Source: Streptomyces sp. CCM_MD2014
Lineage (GTDB): Bacteria > Actinomycetota > Actinomycetes > Streptomycetales > Streptomycetaceae
Assembly (NCBI RefSeq): GCF_000772045.1
Contig: NZ_CP009754.1
Span: 2,480,001 to 2,544,000, forward strand
DNA: 64,000 nucleotides
Reading direction: 5' to 3'
Shown: one piece after another, positions 1-8,858 of the stretch
Layout: each line of letters starts with the position of its first letter
How positions within the stretch are numbered: the first letter of the stretch is position 1
Notes under the pieces: generated by a model
Databases searched by the model: none
Told to the model about the DNA's origin: nothing
Seen by the model: the letters and a program-made list of their open reading frames with translations, nothing else
Program-made: the position numbers and the translations under genes

Positions 1-1
1 C

Positions 2-1162
2 GTCTTCCTGGTCATCGACGGCTGGGGCAACTTCCGCGCGGACTACGAGGGCCTGGAGTCGCTGGTCCTGGACATGGCTGCGCGCGGCCTCGGCTACGGC
101 ATCCACGTGATCCTCACCGCGTCCCGCTCCATGGAGGTCCGCAGCAACCTCAAGGACCACCTGATGAACCGCCTCGAACTGCGCCTCGGTGACACGATGG
201 ACTCCGAGTTCGACCGCAAGGTCGCGGCGAACGTGCCGACGGGCGTTCCGGGGCGTGGCCAGACGCCGCAGAAGCAGCACTTCATGGCGGCGGTCCCGCG
301 CATCGACGGGCTGTCCTCCGACACGGACCTCGCCGAGGCCACGCAGGCACTCGCGACCGAGGTCGCGCGGCACTGGCAGCAGCCGGGCGCGCCCGCGGTG
401 CGGCTGCTGCCGCGCGAGTTCCCGGCGCAACAGCTTCCCCCGGGCGACCGGTTCCCGCGCCGTGGGGTGTCCTTCGCACTCGACGAGGACAACCTGGAGC
501 CGGTGTTCGTGGACTTCGAGCAGGACCCGTTCTTCCTCATCTTCGGAGAGAGCGAGTCCGGCAAGTCGAACCTGCTGAAGCTCCTCATCCGACGGCTCTG
601 CGAGCGCTACGACGGCGACTCCTGCAAGCTGTTCGTCATCGACAACCGCCGTTCCCTGCTGGGATTCACTCCGCCGTCGCACCTGGCCGAGTACGTTCCG
701 ATGTCGAACCAGATGCAACACCACATGGAGGCGCTGGCCGAGCTGATGCAGCGCCGCACACCGACCGCCGACGTCACGCCGGAGCAGTTGCGCGACCGCA
801 GTTGGTGGCAGGGGCCGACGGTGTACATCATCATCGACGACTTCGACCTGGTCGCTACGTCGAGCGGCAACCCGCTGGCCCACCTCACCGAGCTCCTGCC
901 CTTCGCGCGGGACGTCGGCGTGCGCTTCATCATCGCCCGCTCGACCGCGGGCGCGGGCAGGGCCGGCTACGAGGCCTTCATGCAGCGCCTCAAGGAACTC
1001 GGCGCGCAGGGTGTCGTCCTCAGCGGCGACGCGGCCGAGGGTGACCTGCTGGGCGGGGTGCGCCCGCGTCCGATGCCGGCGGGCCGGGGCGTGTTCGTGT
1101 CGCGTCGGCGGGGGAAGCCGTTGGTTCAGGTGGGGTTGGTGGAGGACGGGAACCAGCGCTGA
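2..1162 (+). CDS. eccC: Type VII secretion ATPase EccC, C-terminal part (5' end outside window)
   Basis: Partial gene; 386 codons are visible and the frame is open to the left edge. EccC is the FtsK/SpoIIIE-type motor ATPase of ESX secretion, sits at the inner membrane and recognises Esx substrates through its last ATPase domain. The first visible residues (VFLVIDGW) look like the Walker B strand of the second ATPase domain. A third domain follows, with a P-loop GESESGKS at bases 545-568 and a Walker B strand VYIIIDD starting at base 821. It reads toward the pseudogene at 1163. The neighbouring mycosin, Esx, eccB and eccE genes support the call. The number of upstream domains cannot be seen. 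Confidence 0.93.
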   Translation, partial: VFLVIDGWGNFRADYEGLESLVLDMAARGLGYGIHVILTASRSMEVRSNLKDHLMNRLELRLGDTMDSEFDRKVAANVPTGVPGRGQTPQKQHFMAAVPRIDGLSSDTDLAEATQALATEVARHWQQPGAPAVRLLPREFPAQQLPPGDRFPRRGVSFALDEDNLEPVFVDFEQDPFFLIFGESESGKSNLLKLLIRRLCERYDGDSCKLFVIDNRRSLLGFTPPSHLAEYVPMSNQMQHHMEALAELMQRRTPTADVTPEQLRDRSWWQGPTVYIIIDDFDLVATSSGNPLAHLTELLPFARDVGVRFIIARSTAGAGRAGYEAFMQRLKELGAQGVVLSGDAAEGDLLGGVRPRPMPAGRGVFVSRRRGKPLVQVGLVEDGNQR

Positions 1163-2263
1163 GAGCGCTCCGCAGCGTCGGGCTCTGCGGCGTCCTTCCT
1201 CTGGCGCTCGCCCTCACAGCCGCGTACGTCTGGTACCGGGTGAGCGACACCGGCGGAGCACGGCGGCCTGGTACCGGGTGAGCGACACCGGCAGAGGACG
1301 GCGGCCTGGTACCGGGTGAGCGACACCGGCAGAGGACGGCGGTACCAGGACAAGCTCGCGACGTACTGCGGCGGGCTGATCCCGCCACGACGAGTCGGCA
1401 GTCTTACCGGCCTCAGCACCGAGGTCGGCCTCTCGCATGACGCGGAACACGGGTAGGACGAGGACGAATTCCACTCCTGCCGCGTCGCGGACCTCACGGT
1501 GAGTGTCGGCCCGGTCCGTGCCGACGCGGTCCGGTCCGACGTCTCTCCTGGCGTGCTGAAGGTGCTGGACAGCGGTTCGTCAGACCACCCGCCCACCGCG
1601 CTGGGCGGCGGCCGGCACGGCTACACGGCTCTGCGCGACACGGGAGTCGTACCGCCGTGCGCCAACAAGGACGCGTCTGTGGTGGTGAGCGTCGCGGGCG
1701 ACGCGTCGCATGAGAACGGCGAGGAGAGCCGCGCCGTGGCGGAGCTGGCCACCGCCGTTGCTCTCGAGGCAGCCGGCCGGCGATCGTGCGAGACGGCCTT
1801 CGGTGGACGCATACCGGAACTCTCGCTGTCGAAGGGACAGACAGCTCCGGCCGCCGCCTCGGGCACCTGCGAGGGTATCCGGATACCGGAGGCCCAGTGG
1901 GTCGACTGGCTCCAGGAGAGCGAGGCATCCGACGGCGCGCCACTGGAACGCTGTCTGCTGGGCGAGACGAAGGCGCGGGACGAAGTCCTCTACTCCCTGG
2001 AGGCCCAGTTAGGCCCCTACGCACAGTGTCTCCGGTCGGCCGACCATGACGAGCACTGGCCGGAACCGGGCATCACGCACGGCAGCGCTCAGGCCACGGC
2101 GTCCCGCCCCAACAGCAGCGTTCCGGCCGTCTTCCGCATCCACCGCATCCACGCGACGGTCTACGCCGCTCCGGCCGAGCAGTTCCTCCGCTCGGCCCTG
2201 CACACCTTCGCCGAACGGTTGGCGGTCCGGCACGGCTTTGCGAACCTCGAGCTGCCCGACTGA
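1163..2263 (+). pseudogene. Disrupted membrane-anchored protein downstream of eccC
   Basis: Directly after the eccC stop one frame reads a hydrophobic segment (LALALTAAYVWYRVSDTG). The continuation of that protein (YQDKLATYCGGLIP, then a Cys-containing stretch) lies in another frame, because a 38-bp unit is present three times at 1230-1342; one copy would restore the frame. A TAG at 1454-1456 then interrupts the restored frame. The remaining frame is open from a possible GTG at 1499 to 2263 (254 codons) and could still give a soluble fragment. I infer an N-terminally anchored extracytoplasmic protein inactivated by repeat expansion plus a nonsense mutation. The family is not recognised; the layout (short anchor, Cys-bearing ectodomain) resembles the putative immunity proteins further right. 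No good start codon or ribosome binding site was found for the 5' part. Confidence 0.6.
1230..1342 (+). repeat. Three tandem copies of a 38-bp unit
   Basis: The unit begins CTGGTACCGGGTGAGCGACA and recurs at 1230, 1268 and 1306, spaced exactly 38 bp. The copies are nearly identical, and the third ends one base short. Since 38 is not a multiple of 3, each extra copy shifts the reading frame of the gene in which it lies. Confidence 0.9.
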
Positions 2264-2283
2264 CCGCGGCCCCGAAAACGCCG

Positions 2284-2318
2284 CGAGGGTGGGCGTCTCC
2301 CGCGCACGCCCACCCTCG
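2284..2318. terminator. Intrinsic terminator hairpin between convergent genes
   Basis: Perfect 13-bp stem (2284-2296 with 2306-2318, core GAGGGTGGGCGT) and a 9-nt loop. It lies between the stop of the eccC-downstream pseudogene and the convergent stop of the last Esx gene, so it can serve both strands. There is no long U-tract, as is common in actinomycetes. Confidence 0.75.
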
Positions 2319-2345
2319 TTGCTGTCCTTGCCGCTGTCCCCGCGA

Positions 2346-2645
2346 CTACTGCAGGTACCTGGACGCAGCCAGGTCGCCCTCCATGTACGTACCGCCGGAG
2401 GTGCCGACGACATGTCCGATGCCCATGAGGGCCTGGTGGATGTCGCTGGTCTCCTTGCGCCAGGCTTCCAGCTTGATCTTGAAGGCATCCTGGGCCTTGC
2501 CCGCCCAGTACTGCTGGCTGCCTTCCACCAACTTGGTGAGGTGCTGAATGTCCTCGTCGAGCAGCTTCGCCTCGTTGGCGAGGGTGGTCGCCGCGAAGTC
2601 GAGTCCGTCGTACGTTACCTGCAGACCATCGGCGTTACGGCTCAT
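2346..2645 (-). CDS. WXG100/ESAT-6-like Esx protein with C-terminal YxxxD motif
   Basis: A 99-aa protein with the features of small ESX substrates: two helices flanking W47-A48-G49 and a C-terminal Y87-M-E-G-D91 that fits the YxxxD/E type VII export signal. Proteins of this family are secreted as heterodimers with a second Esx protein, here probably the 117-aa neighbour. It is the last gene of the minus-strand operon running from 6626 to 2346. A GAGG lies 9 nt before the ATG. EsxA is the likely counterpart, but A/B cannot be assigned with certainty. Confidence 0.9.
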   Translation of the reverse strand: MSRNADGLQVTYDGLDFAATTLANEAKLLDEDIQHLTKLVEGSQQYWAGKAQDAFKIKLEAWRKETSDIHQALMGIGHVVGTSGGTYMEGDLAASRYLQ

Positions 2646-2758
2646 CTCTGCCTACCTCGATTCGTTCCGGAGGTGATCCGGCTGTGGCTGATGTCTGCGC
2701 CCCGAGCTTGCCCGAGTCTTGCCCGAGCGGCTCATCGGCGCCTGTTTGACCGCGTGTC

Positions 2759-3112
2759 TCAGAACGAGCTGAGGGGCGACGTCTTGAGGCTGGAAGCACC
2801 GTCGTAGGCGTCGATCTTGTTCACGGCAGCACGGACTTCGTCTTCCTTGCTGTCCTTGATGTTGCGCGTCGCGGTCATCGCGTCCACGACTTCCGCGAGG
2901 ATGCGGCCCATGTTCTGCAGCGAGGTGTTGATCTCATGCTGCTTCTTGTCGAACGCGGCACGGCCGACGCCCTGCCACTGACCACCGGACTCAAGGGTGT
3001 CGATCACACCCTGCAGGTTGTGCACCCGCTTACGGATGTTCTCGAACTTCTCGTACATGTCCTTCTGCAGCTTGACTACCGCTGCATCTTCGAGCTTCTG
3101 GTCGACGGCCAT
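2759..3112 (-). CDS. WXG100-family Esx protein
   Basis: A 117-aa, highly helical protein with W46-Q47-G48 between two predicted amphipathic helices, as in WXG100 proteins. It lacks an obvious YxxxD/E near its C-terminus. This suits an Esx heterodimer in which only one partner, the 99-aa neighbour at 2346, carries the export signal. The tail after about residue 95 is longer than usual and rich in Ser, Lys and Asp. It lies between mycosin 1 and the second Esx gene on one strand. A GGGG sequence 6 nt upstream of the ATG can serve as ribosome binding site. Confidence 0.87.
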   Translation of the reverse strand: MAVDQKLEDAAVVKLQKDMYEKFENIRKRVHNLQGVIDTLESGGQWQGVGRAAFDKKQHEINTSLQNMGRILAEVVDAMTATRNIKDSKEDEVRAAVNKIDAYDGASSLKTSPLSSF

Positions 3113-3168
3113 GATCCGCCCCTGCCCTCCCTGTTCCTTCTCTCGTTACGACACCGACGACGCCGGTG

Positions 3169-4464
3169 TCAGTTCGCGCGCTTGGCCCGCAGCACGGCGA
3201 AGGCGCCGCCTCCGAGCACGACCACGGCTGCAGCGACGCCGAGCACGATCCACAGCGTGCTGCCGCTGTCACTCGACGCGTCGGACGCCACGGTCTTCGC
3301 GTCATCCGATCCTGCGGCCGCCTGCCCGTCCTTGGGCGCCCCTTCCGCACCTTGTGACGTAGCTGTTGCACCCGCGGACGGCTCCTCGGAGGCGGCCGCG
3401 GACGCCGGCGGAATCTCCGTGACCAGCTTCTCCCCCTCCTGCATGTTCTCCTTACGCAGCGGGTCCGAGTACGGCTCGCCGGGGTCGTAGTCCGGGTTCG
3501 CCAGCACCGAGCGGGGGCGGATGGTCCCGTAGCCGGCGGTCGAGGTCGGCTTGTCCTTCGGCCACTTGCGACCGGCCGTGTCGATCAGTGCCCGGGTGAC
3601 CTGGTTCGCCGTCCAGTCCGGGTGCGCGGACCAGATGAGGGCGGCTGCGGCGGAGGTGATGGCGGTGCTGAAACTGGTGCCGTTGAGGTTGTGGCAGTAC
3701 GTCTCGAAGTTCCCGTTGCAATAGGCGGGGAGGTTCTCGCCCGGCGCCACCAAGTCGACGTAATTGCCCGACTGACCAAAGTCTGAGATGCGGCTCTTGT
3801 CGTCGATGGACGACACGCCAAGGACGTATGGGTACGCCGCTGGGTATTCAATGTAGCCGCTGTCCTGGCCACCGTTCCCAACGCTCGCGACCAGAATCTT
3901 GCCCTTGGACGCGGCATACTTCACTGCTTCTGCATCTTCTGCTTCATAGGCCACGGAGCCGATGGACATGCTGATGATGCGTGCGTCGCTGTCCGCGGCT
4001 GCCCTGATCGCTTCGGCTGAGGTCGGCGCCAGTTTCTCCTCCTTGGCGCTGAGCTCGTTTCCCAGCGGAACTCTGTAGGGCACGACCTCCGCGCCAGGCG
4101 CCAACCCTCGAAGTCGTCCACCCGCCCCGGTACCGACGATCAACTCCGCCATGGTCGTCCCGTGGCCTGCATAGTCGTCGGTGGCACCGTACGCGACTTG
4201 CTTCGGTACTTCGTCAGTCAGAACCTGCCCTTTGAGGGAAGGCGTGTCGGGGTTAACTCCGGTATCGATTACTGCGACCTTGATGCCCTCCCCCGTACTG
4301 GTCTTCCACATCTTCTCGGCCTGCATCGGTCCCAGGTACCACTGCTCCGACTGCACGTCGGCCGCAGTGGCACCTGGAGCGAAGCTCACGCCAACGGCAA
4401 TCAGGGCACTCGCGACGGCGCCCGCTACGCGTACTCGCAGCCCTCGGCGTGTTGCTGACTTCAT
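3169..4464 (-). CDS. mycP: Mycosin 1 (subtilisin-like type VII secretion protease)
   Basis: A 431-aa S8-family serine protease with mycosin layout. It has a Sec signal peptide (about residues 1-35, ending near ATAAD), a subtilisin domain with D67 (VAVIDTGV), H101 (GHGTTM), oxyanion N197 and nucleophile S264 (NGTSFS), and a Ser/Ala-rich linker. A single C-terminal membrane helix at about 403-424 is followed by basic residues. Mycosins stabilise the ESX membrane complex and process some substrates outside the membrane. This is one of two intact mycosins in the window; the other (19630-20892) is clearly diverged. It lies inside the Esx operon, between the WXG/PPE-like gene and the Esx pair. Confidence 0.92.
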   Translation of the reverse strand: MKSATRRGLRVRVAGAVASALIAVGVSFAPGATAADVQSEQWYLGPMQAEKMWKTSTGEGIKVAVIDTGVNPDTPSLKGQVLTDEVPKQVAYGATDDYAGHGTTMAELIVGTGAGGRLRGLAPGAEVVPYRVPLGNELSAKEEKLAPTSAEAIRAAADSDARIISMSIGSVAYEAEDAEAVKYAASKGKILVASVGNGGQDSGYIEYPAAYPYVLGVSSIDDKSRISDFGQSGNYVDLVAPGENLPAYCNGNFETYCHNLNGTSFSTAITSAAAALIWSAHPDWTANQVTRALIDTAGRKWPKDKPTSTAGYGTIRPRSVLANPDYDPGEPYSDPLRKENMQEGEKLVTEIPPASAAASEEPSAGATATSQGAEGAPKDGQAAAGSDDAKTVASDASSDSGSTLWIVLGVAAAVVVLGGGAFAVLRAKRAN

Positions 4465-4488
4465 GATGGGGTGAGTCCTCGCTCGCGC

Positions 4489-6177
4489 TCAGTTGACAAC
4501 CGGCGGCACGTCGCGCCGCGGATTCGTAGGCAGGTGTGTCTCTTCGTCCTCGACCAGGTAGTCGGGTCGCTCCGCACCTTCCTCCCTGCGTTCGTCACGA
4601 CGGCGCCCACGCCCGCCCGGTCCGCGCACGAGCCCCGCACCACCACGGGTCATGCCGTTCCGTTCGGCACGGGCGGCAGACCCCGCCCCCGTAGGCGCAC
4701 CGGTGATACCGGGCTTCGCCGTGGAGCGACCCTTGCCCGGCTGAGACCCGGCGTCGGCCCCGACGACCGTGCCACGGGGAAGCTTCGGCCCACTTCGTCC
4801 CGTTGCACCTGTGGTGCTCGTCGGCCGACCGCCGACCACACCACCGGTCCGGCCGGCTCCGGTGACCGGGCCGCCCGCCGGTCTCGGCGCCATCGCTGGG
4901 TTAGGACGCGGAGTACCGCCGCTCACCCCGGGCCCCATGAGGGACGGCTTGGCTCCTGACGCAATTCCCCTCGCGACGGGCTGCTGCCCGGCAGGCGTCG
5001 GACGTCCCACCTGATTGAAGGGCCCCTGGCCGCCCTGACGCCCCGGGCCCCCGCCCTGGGCGGGAGGAGTCACACGCCCCTGGGCCGAAAACGGCGCCCT
5101 GGTACGACCGGGTCCGCCATCAGCCCGGCCGGAGCGTCCAGGAGGCAGCGGAGAACCGAAACTCGGACCGAACGGGCCAGTCGGTCCACCACCGTCGCCC
5201 GGGGGTAGCGTGGTTGGCAACGCGGGGCCGGGAACGGGAGCCGTAGGGAGCGTTGGCGTACCAACACTGTCGATGTTCGTCGCAATGGGAACGTCGGTGT
5301 AAACGGCCGGCTGTGTGATGCTCCCCGATGCGTCAGCGGTGCCGTCCGTTGTATTCGGCCGAGCCCTGTCCTCCATGACGGTGCGCGAATGATCGCCCGT
5401 AAAGCTTCCGCTCTCACGCTCCTGAACGGGGCCCGGTTGGCGAACATCAGGCATCCCGATTCGGTAATCCTTTTGAGGCTTCGGCACTCCCACATCCGGC
5501 ATGGCCGTGAACTTGGGCGGCTCCATCCCCGCGAGCAATTCCTCAGACACGGCGTAGTAGGACGACAACCGATTCATCTGGTTGATCGCCTCTTGGCGGT
5601 TCTTCTCGACACGAACCGCTTCCGCGTACTCGCTGTTGCCCTCGACCTGCTTGGGCGCGGGGAGCTGCTCGGGCCGCAGAGCCTTGCTCGTCGGCCTCGT
5701 ATCACGTTCCGGCATGGCCGTGCGCACATTCGCCAGGCCGACGGCGGCAGCGGTGATCTGGTCTCCCGCCCCGCCGGCAAAGGCACTCAGGCCATGCGTG
5801 CTGGTGACAAGAGCGCGCCCCCACTTGCGAAAGGCTTCACCCGCCTCGCCTACCCAGCGAACATTACCGATGTGACCGTCCAGCTCCTTGGCTGCCTCTT
5901 TGATGGCGTCCCGCGCGTCCCACAGCGCTTTGCCGGAGCTCTCCAGATCTTCTGGATTCGTCTGTTCTACAAGGTCGACCATCTCGTTGAGGTCGTGATT
6001 TTCGAAGTTTGTCCGGCCTCGCATGGCCGAACCCAGCGGCGTCGATTCGACAGCAGACTTCAGTATCCCACCGAAGAGCCCGAACGAAGGGCGTTCTTCC
6101 AGGCCCCGCGTCAGGTCGGCAGCGGTGTTCTGCCGAGAAATTCGGTCGTAGTCCGCCTCGTGACGCTTGTCGGACAT
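4489..6177 (-). CDS. Large WXG/PPE-like type VII substrate with Pro/Gly-rich tail
   Basis: A 562-aa protein. The first 150-200 residues are helical and contain W108-V109-G110 in a context (VRWVGEAGEAFRKWG) typical of the helix turn of WXG100/PPE-type secretion domains. From about residue 290 it becomes Pro/Gly/Thr-rich and largely disordered, ending in a basic then acidic tail. No signal peptide or membrane helix is seen, so export would have to use the ESX machine. Its start is 2 nt after the stop of the 148-aa helical gene, with GGGGG 9 nt upstream of the ATG, suggesting translational coupling and a protein pair. Mycosin 1 follows 24 bp downstream. The function of the tail is unknown. Confidence 0.75.
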   Translation of the reverse strand: MSDKRHEADYDRISRQNTAADLTRGLEERPSFGLFGGILKSAVESTPLGSAMRGRTNFENHDLNEMVDLVEQTNPEDLESSGKALWDARDAIKEAAKELDGHIGNVRWVGEAGEAFRKWGRALVTSTHGLSAFAGGAGDQITAAAVGLANVRTAMPERDTRPTSKALRPEQLPAPKQVEGNSEYAEAVRVEKNRQEAINQMNRLSSYYAVSEELLAGMEPPKFTAMPDVGVPKPQKDYRIGMPDVRQPGPVQERESGSFTGDHSRTVMEDRARPNTTDGTADASGSITQPAVYTDVPIATNIDSVGTPTLPTAPVPGPALPTTLPPGDGGGPTGPFGPSFGSPLPPGRSGRADGGPGRTRAPFSAQGRVTPPAQGGGPGRQGGQGPFNQVGRPTPAGQQPVARGIASGAKPSLMGPGVSGGTPRPNPAMAPRPAGGPVTGAGRTGGVVGGRPTSTTGATGRSGPKLPRGTVVGADAGSQPGKGRSTAKPGITGAPTGAGSAARAERNGMTRGGAGLVRGPGGRGRRRDERREEGAERPDYLVEDEETHLPTNPRRDVPPVVN

Positions 6178-6179
6178 GT

Positions 6180-6626
6180 CTACAGGCCCCCGCTGACTGT
6201 CGATTCGGTGCGCTGCTTGCCGCCCCTGGCATCCTCGATCTGCTTGAGCTGGGTCTGGATCAACTCGAAGCGGCGGCGCTGTTCCTCTTCGAGGTTGTCG
6301 AAGCCCACGTGCGCGCCCCGGACGGCGATGCCGATCGCCTCGATCTGAAGGTGCAGTGTCTTCGAGAGGCTGGTGAGCTCTTCGTGGACCCGGTTGTACT
6401 GCAGGTACAACGCGTGGGCCTCCGGGAAGGCGGACGCACTGCCGCTGTTGAGCGAAGAGGGCTTGATCCTCTGCGCGCCGATGCGCGTCGGGTCACCCGC
6501 CGAACCCTCGAGATTGCGAAGCGCGCTGTCCACCCGCTTCACGAACGTCGACAGCGCCTCGCCCGTGACCTCCAGGTTGGCCGCCCTGGCGGCGGACACC
6601 CCTCCCGCCATTTCAGCTGGAAGCAT
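6180..6626 (-). CDS. Small helical protein, probable partner of the WXG/PPE-like substrate
   Basis: A 148-aa protein without recognised catalytic motifs. It is almost wholly helical, with a long charged coiled-coil-like stretch (about residues 75-135, many Glu/Gln/Arg). The ATG at 6626 is chosen because GGGGGAGG lies 7 nt upstream; the open frame extends further but has no better start. It is the first gene of the minus-strand operon that continues into the WXG/PPE-like protein, mycosin 1 and the two Esx proteins. By analogy with PE/PPE and Esx pairs it may dimerise with the 562-aa product. That is inference from gene order and helical content only. Confidence 0.65.
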   Translation of the reverse strand: MLPAEMAGGVSAARAANLEVTGEALSTFVKRVDSALRNLEGSAGDPTRIGAQRIKPSSLNSGSASAFPEAHALYLQYNRVHEELTSLSKTLHLQIEAIGIAVRGAHVGFDNLEEEQRRRFELIQTQLKQIEDARGGKQRTESTVSGGL

Positions 6627-6717
6627 GCTGCTACCTCCCCCGCTTCCCCGTACACCCATCGGCTGAGCCGGACTGAACGGCTCCACCCACAACTGATCGT
6701 AACCTTGAGGCTTCGAC

Positions 6718-6746
6718 ACTGTAGTCACCGGGTAGCCCGCATCCAA
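6718..6746 (-). promoter_or_regulatory. Candidate promoter of the Esx/mycosin 1 operon
   Basis: On the minus strand, TTGGAT (6741-6746) and TACAGT (6718-6723) are separated by 17 bp, a fair match to a vegetative sigma-70-type promoter. It lies about 90 bp upstream of the well-supported ATG at 6626. Sequence match only. Confidence 0.35.
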
Positions 6747-7319
6747 CTGCCATTCGTGCCAGCCTTGTTGCAATCGCGCAATGGTTGCAAGTTCTACTAT
6801 TTTGGCCGTCGAGCCTCGCCGCTTCCCGCCGACCTCACTGTCGGCCGGTTTCCCCGCCCCCAGCGCACCGGACACGCTTCCCTGGCGGGGAAACCACCTC
6901 CGACCCAACTGCACGAGCAGAGCGCCTGAGCCAAGCCTGACCGTTGCGTCACCGACGCGCCATGAGTATGCGTACTCACTTCAGGTGCCGACCGCACTAC
7001 AAAGGTGCCATGTCACCGGGCTCCCCACTACCCCACTGCGTGCGGAGAGCGATCGTTCGGTGCCGTATGGGGCAGCCTCCAGTAAGCGACACTCAGCGTG
7101 TCCTGCGCAGCTACACAGGAGCGAAGCGCATGCGCAGCAGGGTTGCTGAAATTCGAGCCCGCCCAGGGCAAGTGCCGTCAGCACCACCTTGACGCGGCGA
7201 TCGACTGGCCGCCGCCCGACGCTGCGACTCGTTCACAGCTGCCAACCCAGCCGCGTGTAGAAGTGTTCGGTTCCTGATTGACGTATTGCTCCGAAACGGT
7301 TTGGGTTCTGGGTCGCTGG
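6747..7319. other. Intergenic stretch with no recognised gene
   Basis: About 570 bp between the Esx operon promoter region and the IS630-like remnant. Open frames here are short and lack family features. I see no convincing repeat, hairpin or RNA gene. It may contain the lost left end of the insertion sequence. Confidence 0.5.
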
Positions 7320-8294
7320 TGGTGTGTGAGCGAGCTGGTGGGGCACGCGCGGCATCTGTCGCCGTCGGCGCAGGAGACCGTGCGGTTGCGGGCGGTGGCC
7401 ACGTTGGTGGCTGGGCGGGACCGTGAGGACGTAGCGGCGGTGTTCGGGGGGGTCGCTGAGGGCGGTCGACATCTGGTGGGCGAAGTGGCAGGCGGGTGGG
7501 CGTGAGGCGCTGGTCATGCGTCCTCGCGGCAAGCCGGTCGGGGTGCACCAGGTGCTCGGGGCGGCCGAGCGGGCCGCAGTGCGGCAGGCCGTCCTCGATC
7601 ACCGGCTCCGTGACGTGGGGCTTTCCGGTCGTTGTGGACGTGGCGGCTGGTGGGCGACTGATCGCGAAGCTGTACCGGGTGCGGCTGACCGAACCCGGGG
7701 TGGGCAAGTACCTGAAACGGTGGGGGCTGTCCTTCCAGCGCCCGGACAAGCGGGCCGTGGGACAGGACCCGCAGGTCGTGCGTCGCTGGCACGAGGAGAC
7801 CTGGCCAAAAATCCGGGCGAAGGCGAAGAGGGACGGCGGCGAGTTTCTGTTCTCCGACCAGGTCGGCATCCGTTCCGACCAGGTCACCGGCCGCACCTGG
7901 GGCCAGAAGGGGAAGACGCCCGGTGGGCGGCGGCCCGGGAACGGGTTCTCGGTGAACGCGATGCCGGCGATCAGCACCAGGGGCCGGATGCACTTCATGG
8001 TCTTCACCGCCGAGGTGATATGCCGTTCCCGGACCGGCTCGCCGGCCACTTCGACCACAAGGTCCACCTCGTCGTCGACGGACACTCGCCCACCGTTCCA
8101 AGATGGTCCGCGACTGGCTCGCCGCTCACCCCGACGAACTGATCAACGCCGACCTCAAGCACAGCCTGCCCAAGCAGCACCGGGCTCGCGATCAGGCCGA
8201 ACTCGCCGCCGAGACCCGCCGCTTCTTCCACAGACGCCAGCGCCAGCCGCGCATCGTCCGCGGCTACATCGCCGACCCGCACGTCCGCTAAGTC
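7320..8294 (+). mobile_element. Degenerate IS630-family-like transposase remnant
   Basis: Transposase-like sequence is spread over three frames. It opens with an N-terminal helix-turn-helix-like part (LSPSAQETVRLRAVATLVAG). The central part includes LTEPGVGKYLKRWGLSFQRP and a catalytic-core-like GEFLFSDQVGI. The end has HLVVDGHS and a C-terminal KHSLPKQHRARDQAEL block. These match the usual order in IS630/Tc1-type transposases. Frame changes occur at a run of seven G near 7446, near 7640, near 8020 and near 8090, so it cannot be functional. I did not find convincing terminal inverted repeats. It marks the left border of the rearranged effector island. Confidence 0.75.
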
Positions 8295-8492
8295 CTCGAT
8301 GAGACCCCATCAGCTTCTGACCAATAGCCAGGAGGCTCGATTGCGCTCTTCATCAAGTGCGGGCCGTACTGGAGCCATGACCGAGAGTCCACGCCGTGTA
8401 GCCTCTCCTCTGCTGTGACCGTATGCACTCACGCGTCGACAGATGCGTTGTCAACCGTTAACCGAACGGGGCCGTTGGCGGTGGATGCTGAA

Positions 8493-8858
8493 ATGGGCGG
8501 GACAGTCGGTATGAGACTCAATCAGCTCCCGGCCGATCCAGGTGGGCCGACCGACGTCACGGGACCTGCGGGCCGGAAGAAGGACCTGGCCTCATCGCCT
8601 GCAGAGAAGGCAGCCGCAGTGAAGGCGATCGAGGAACACATCCAGCCCGACACGGCCAAGGCCGGGAGGTGGGCGGACGAGGACACGGGGAGCGCGGTCA
8701 AGACCTTCGGCCCCAAGGACGGAGACGGATGGGTGATCTCCACGGCGCTGAAGACGGCGCACAAGACCTGGGGCGCACAGGTGAAGAACCTGATCGACCG
8801 GCTCGATGCGGAGAAGGGCGCGCTACACATGTTCAACGACACTCGATGCGGGCAATAG
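8493..8858 (+). CDS. Partner-like protein of an incomplete effector module
   Basis: About 121 aa if the ATG at 8493 is used (GGTGGA 7 nt upstream); an ATG at 8511 is also possible. It shares architecture with the 171-aa gene at 11150: an M-x-LNQL motif near the start and a C-terminal helix around TWGAQVKNLIDRL comparable to RWDEQLKSLMDA. The N-terminal 20 or so residues of the 11150 protein are missing and the C-terminus is much shorter, so this may be a truncated copy. Its stop overlaps the start of the lipoprotein gene at 8846, whereas a large effector would be expected between them. Role in type VII export is inferred from the intact module. Confidence 0.5.
   Translation: MGGTVGMRLNQLPADPGGPTDVTGPAGRKKDLASSPAEKAAAVKAIEEHIQPDTAKAGRWADEDTGSAVKTFGPKDGDGWVISTALKTAHKTWGAQVKNLIDRLDAEKGALHMFNDTRCGQ

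Noticed and set aside
1230..1342. CRISPR array
   Set aside because: The 38-bp units are directly adjacent with no unique spacers.
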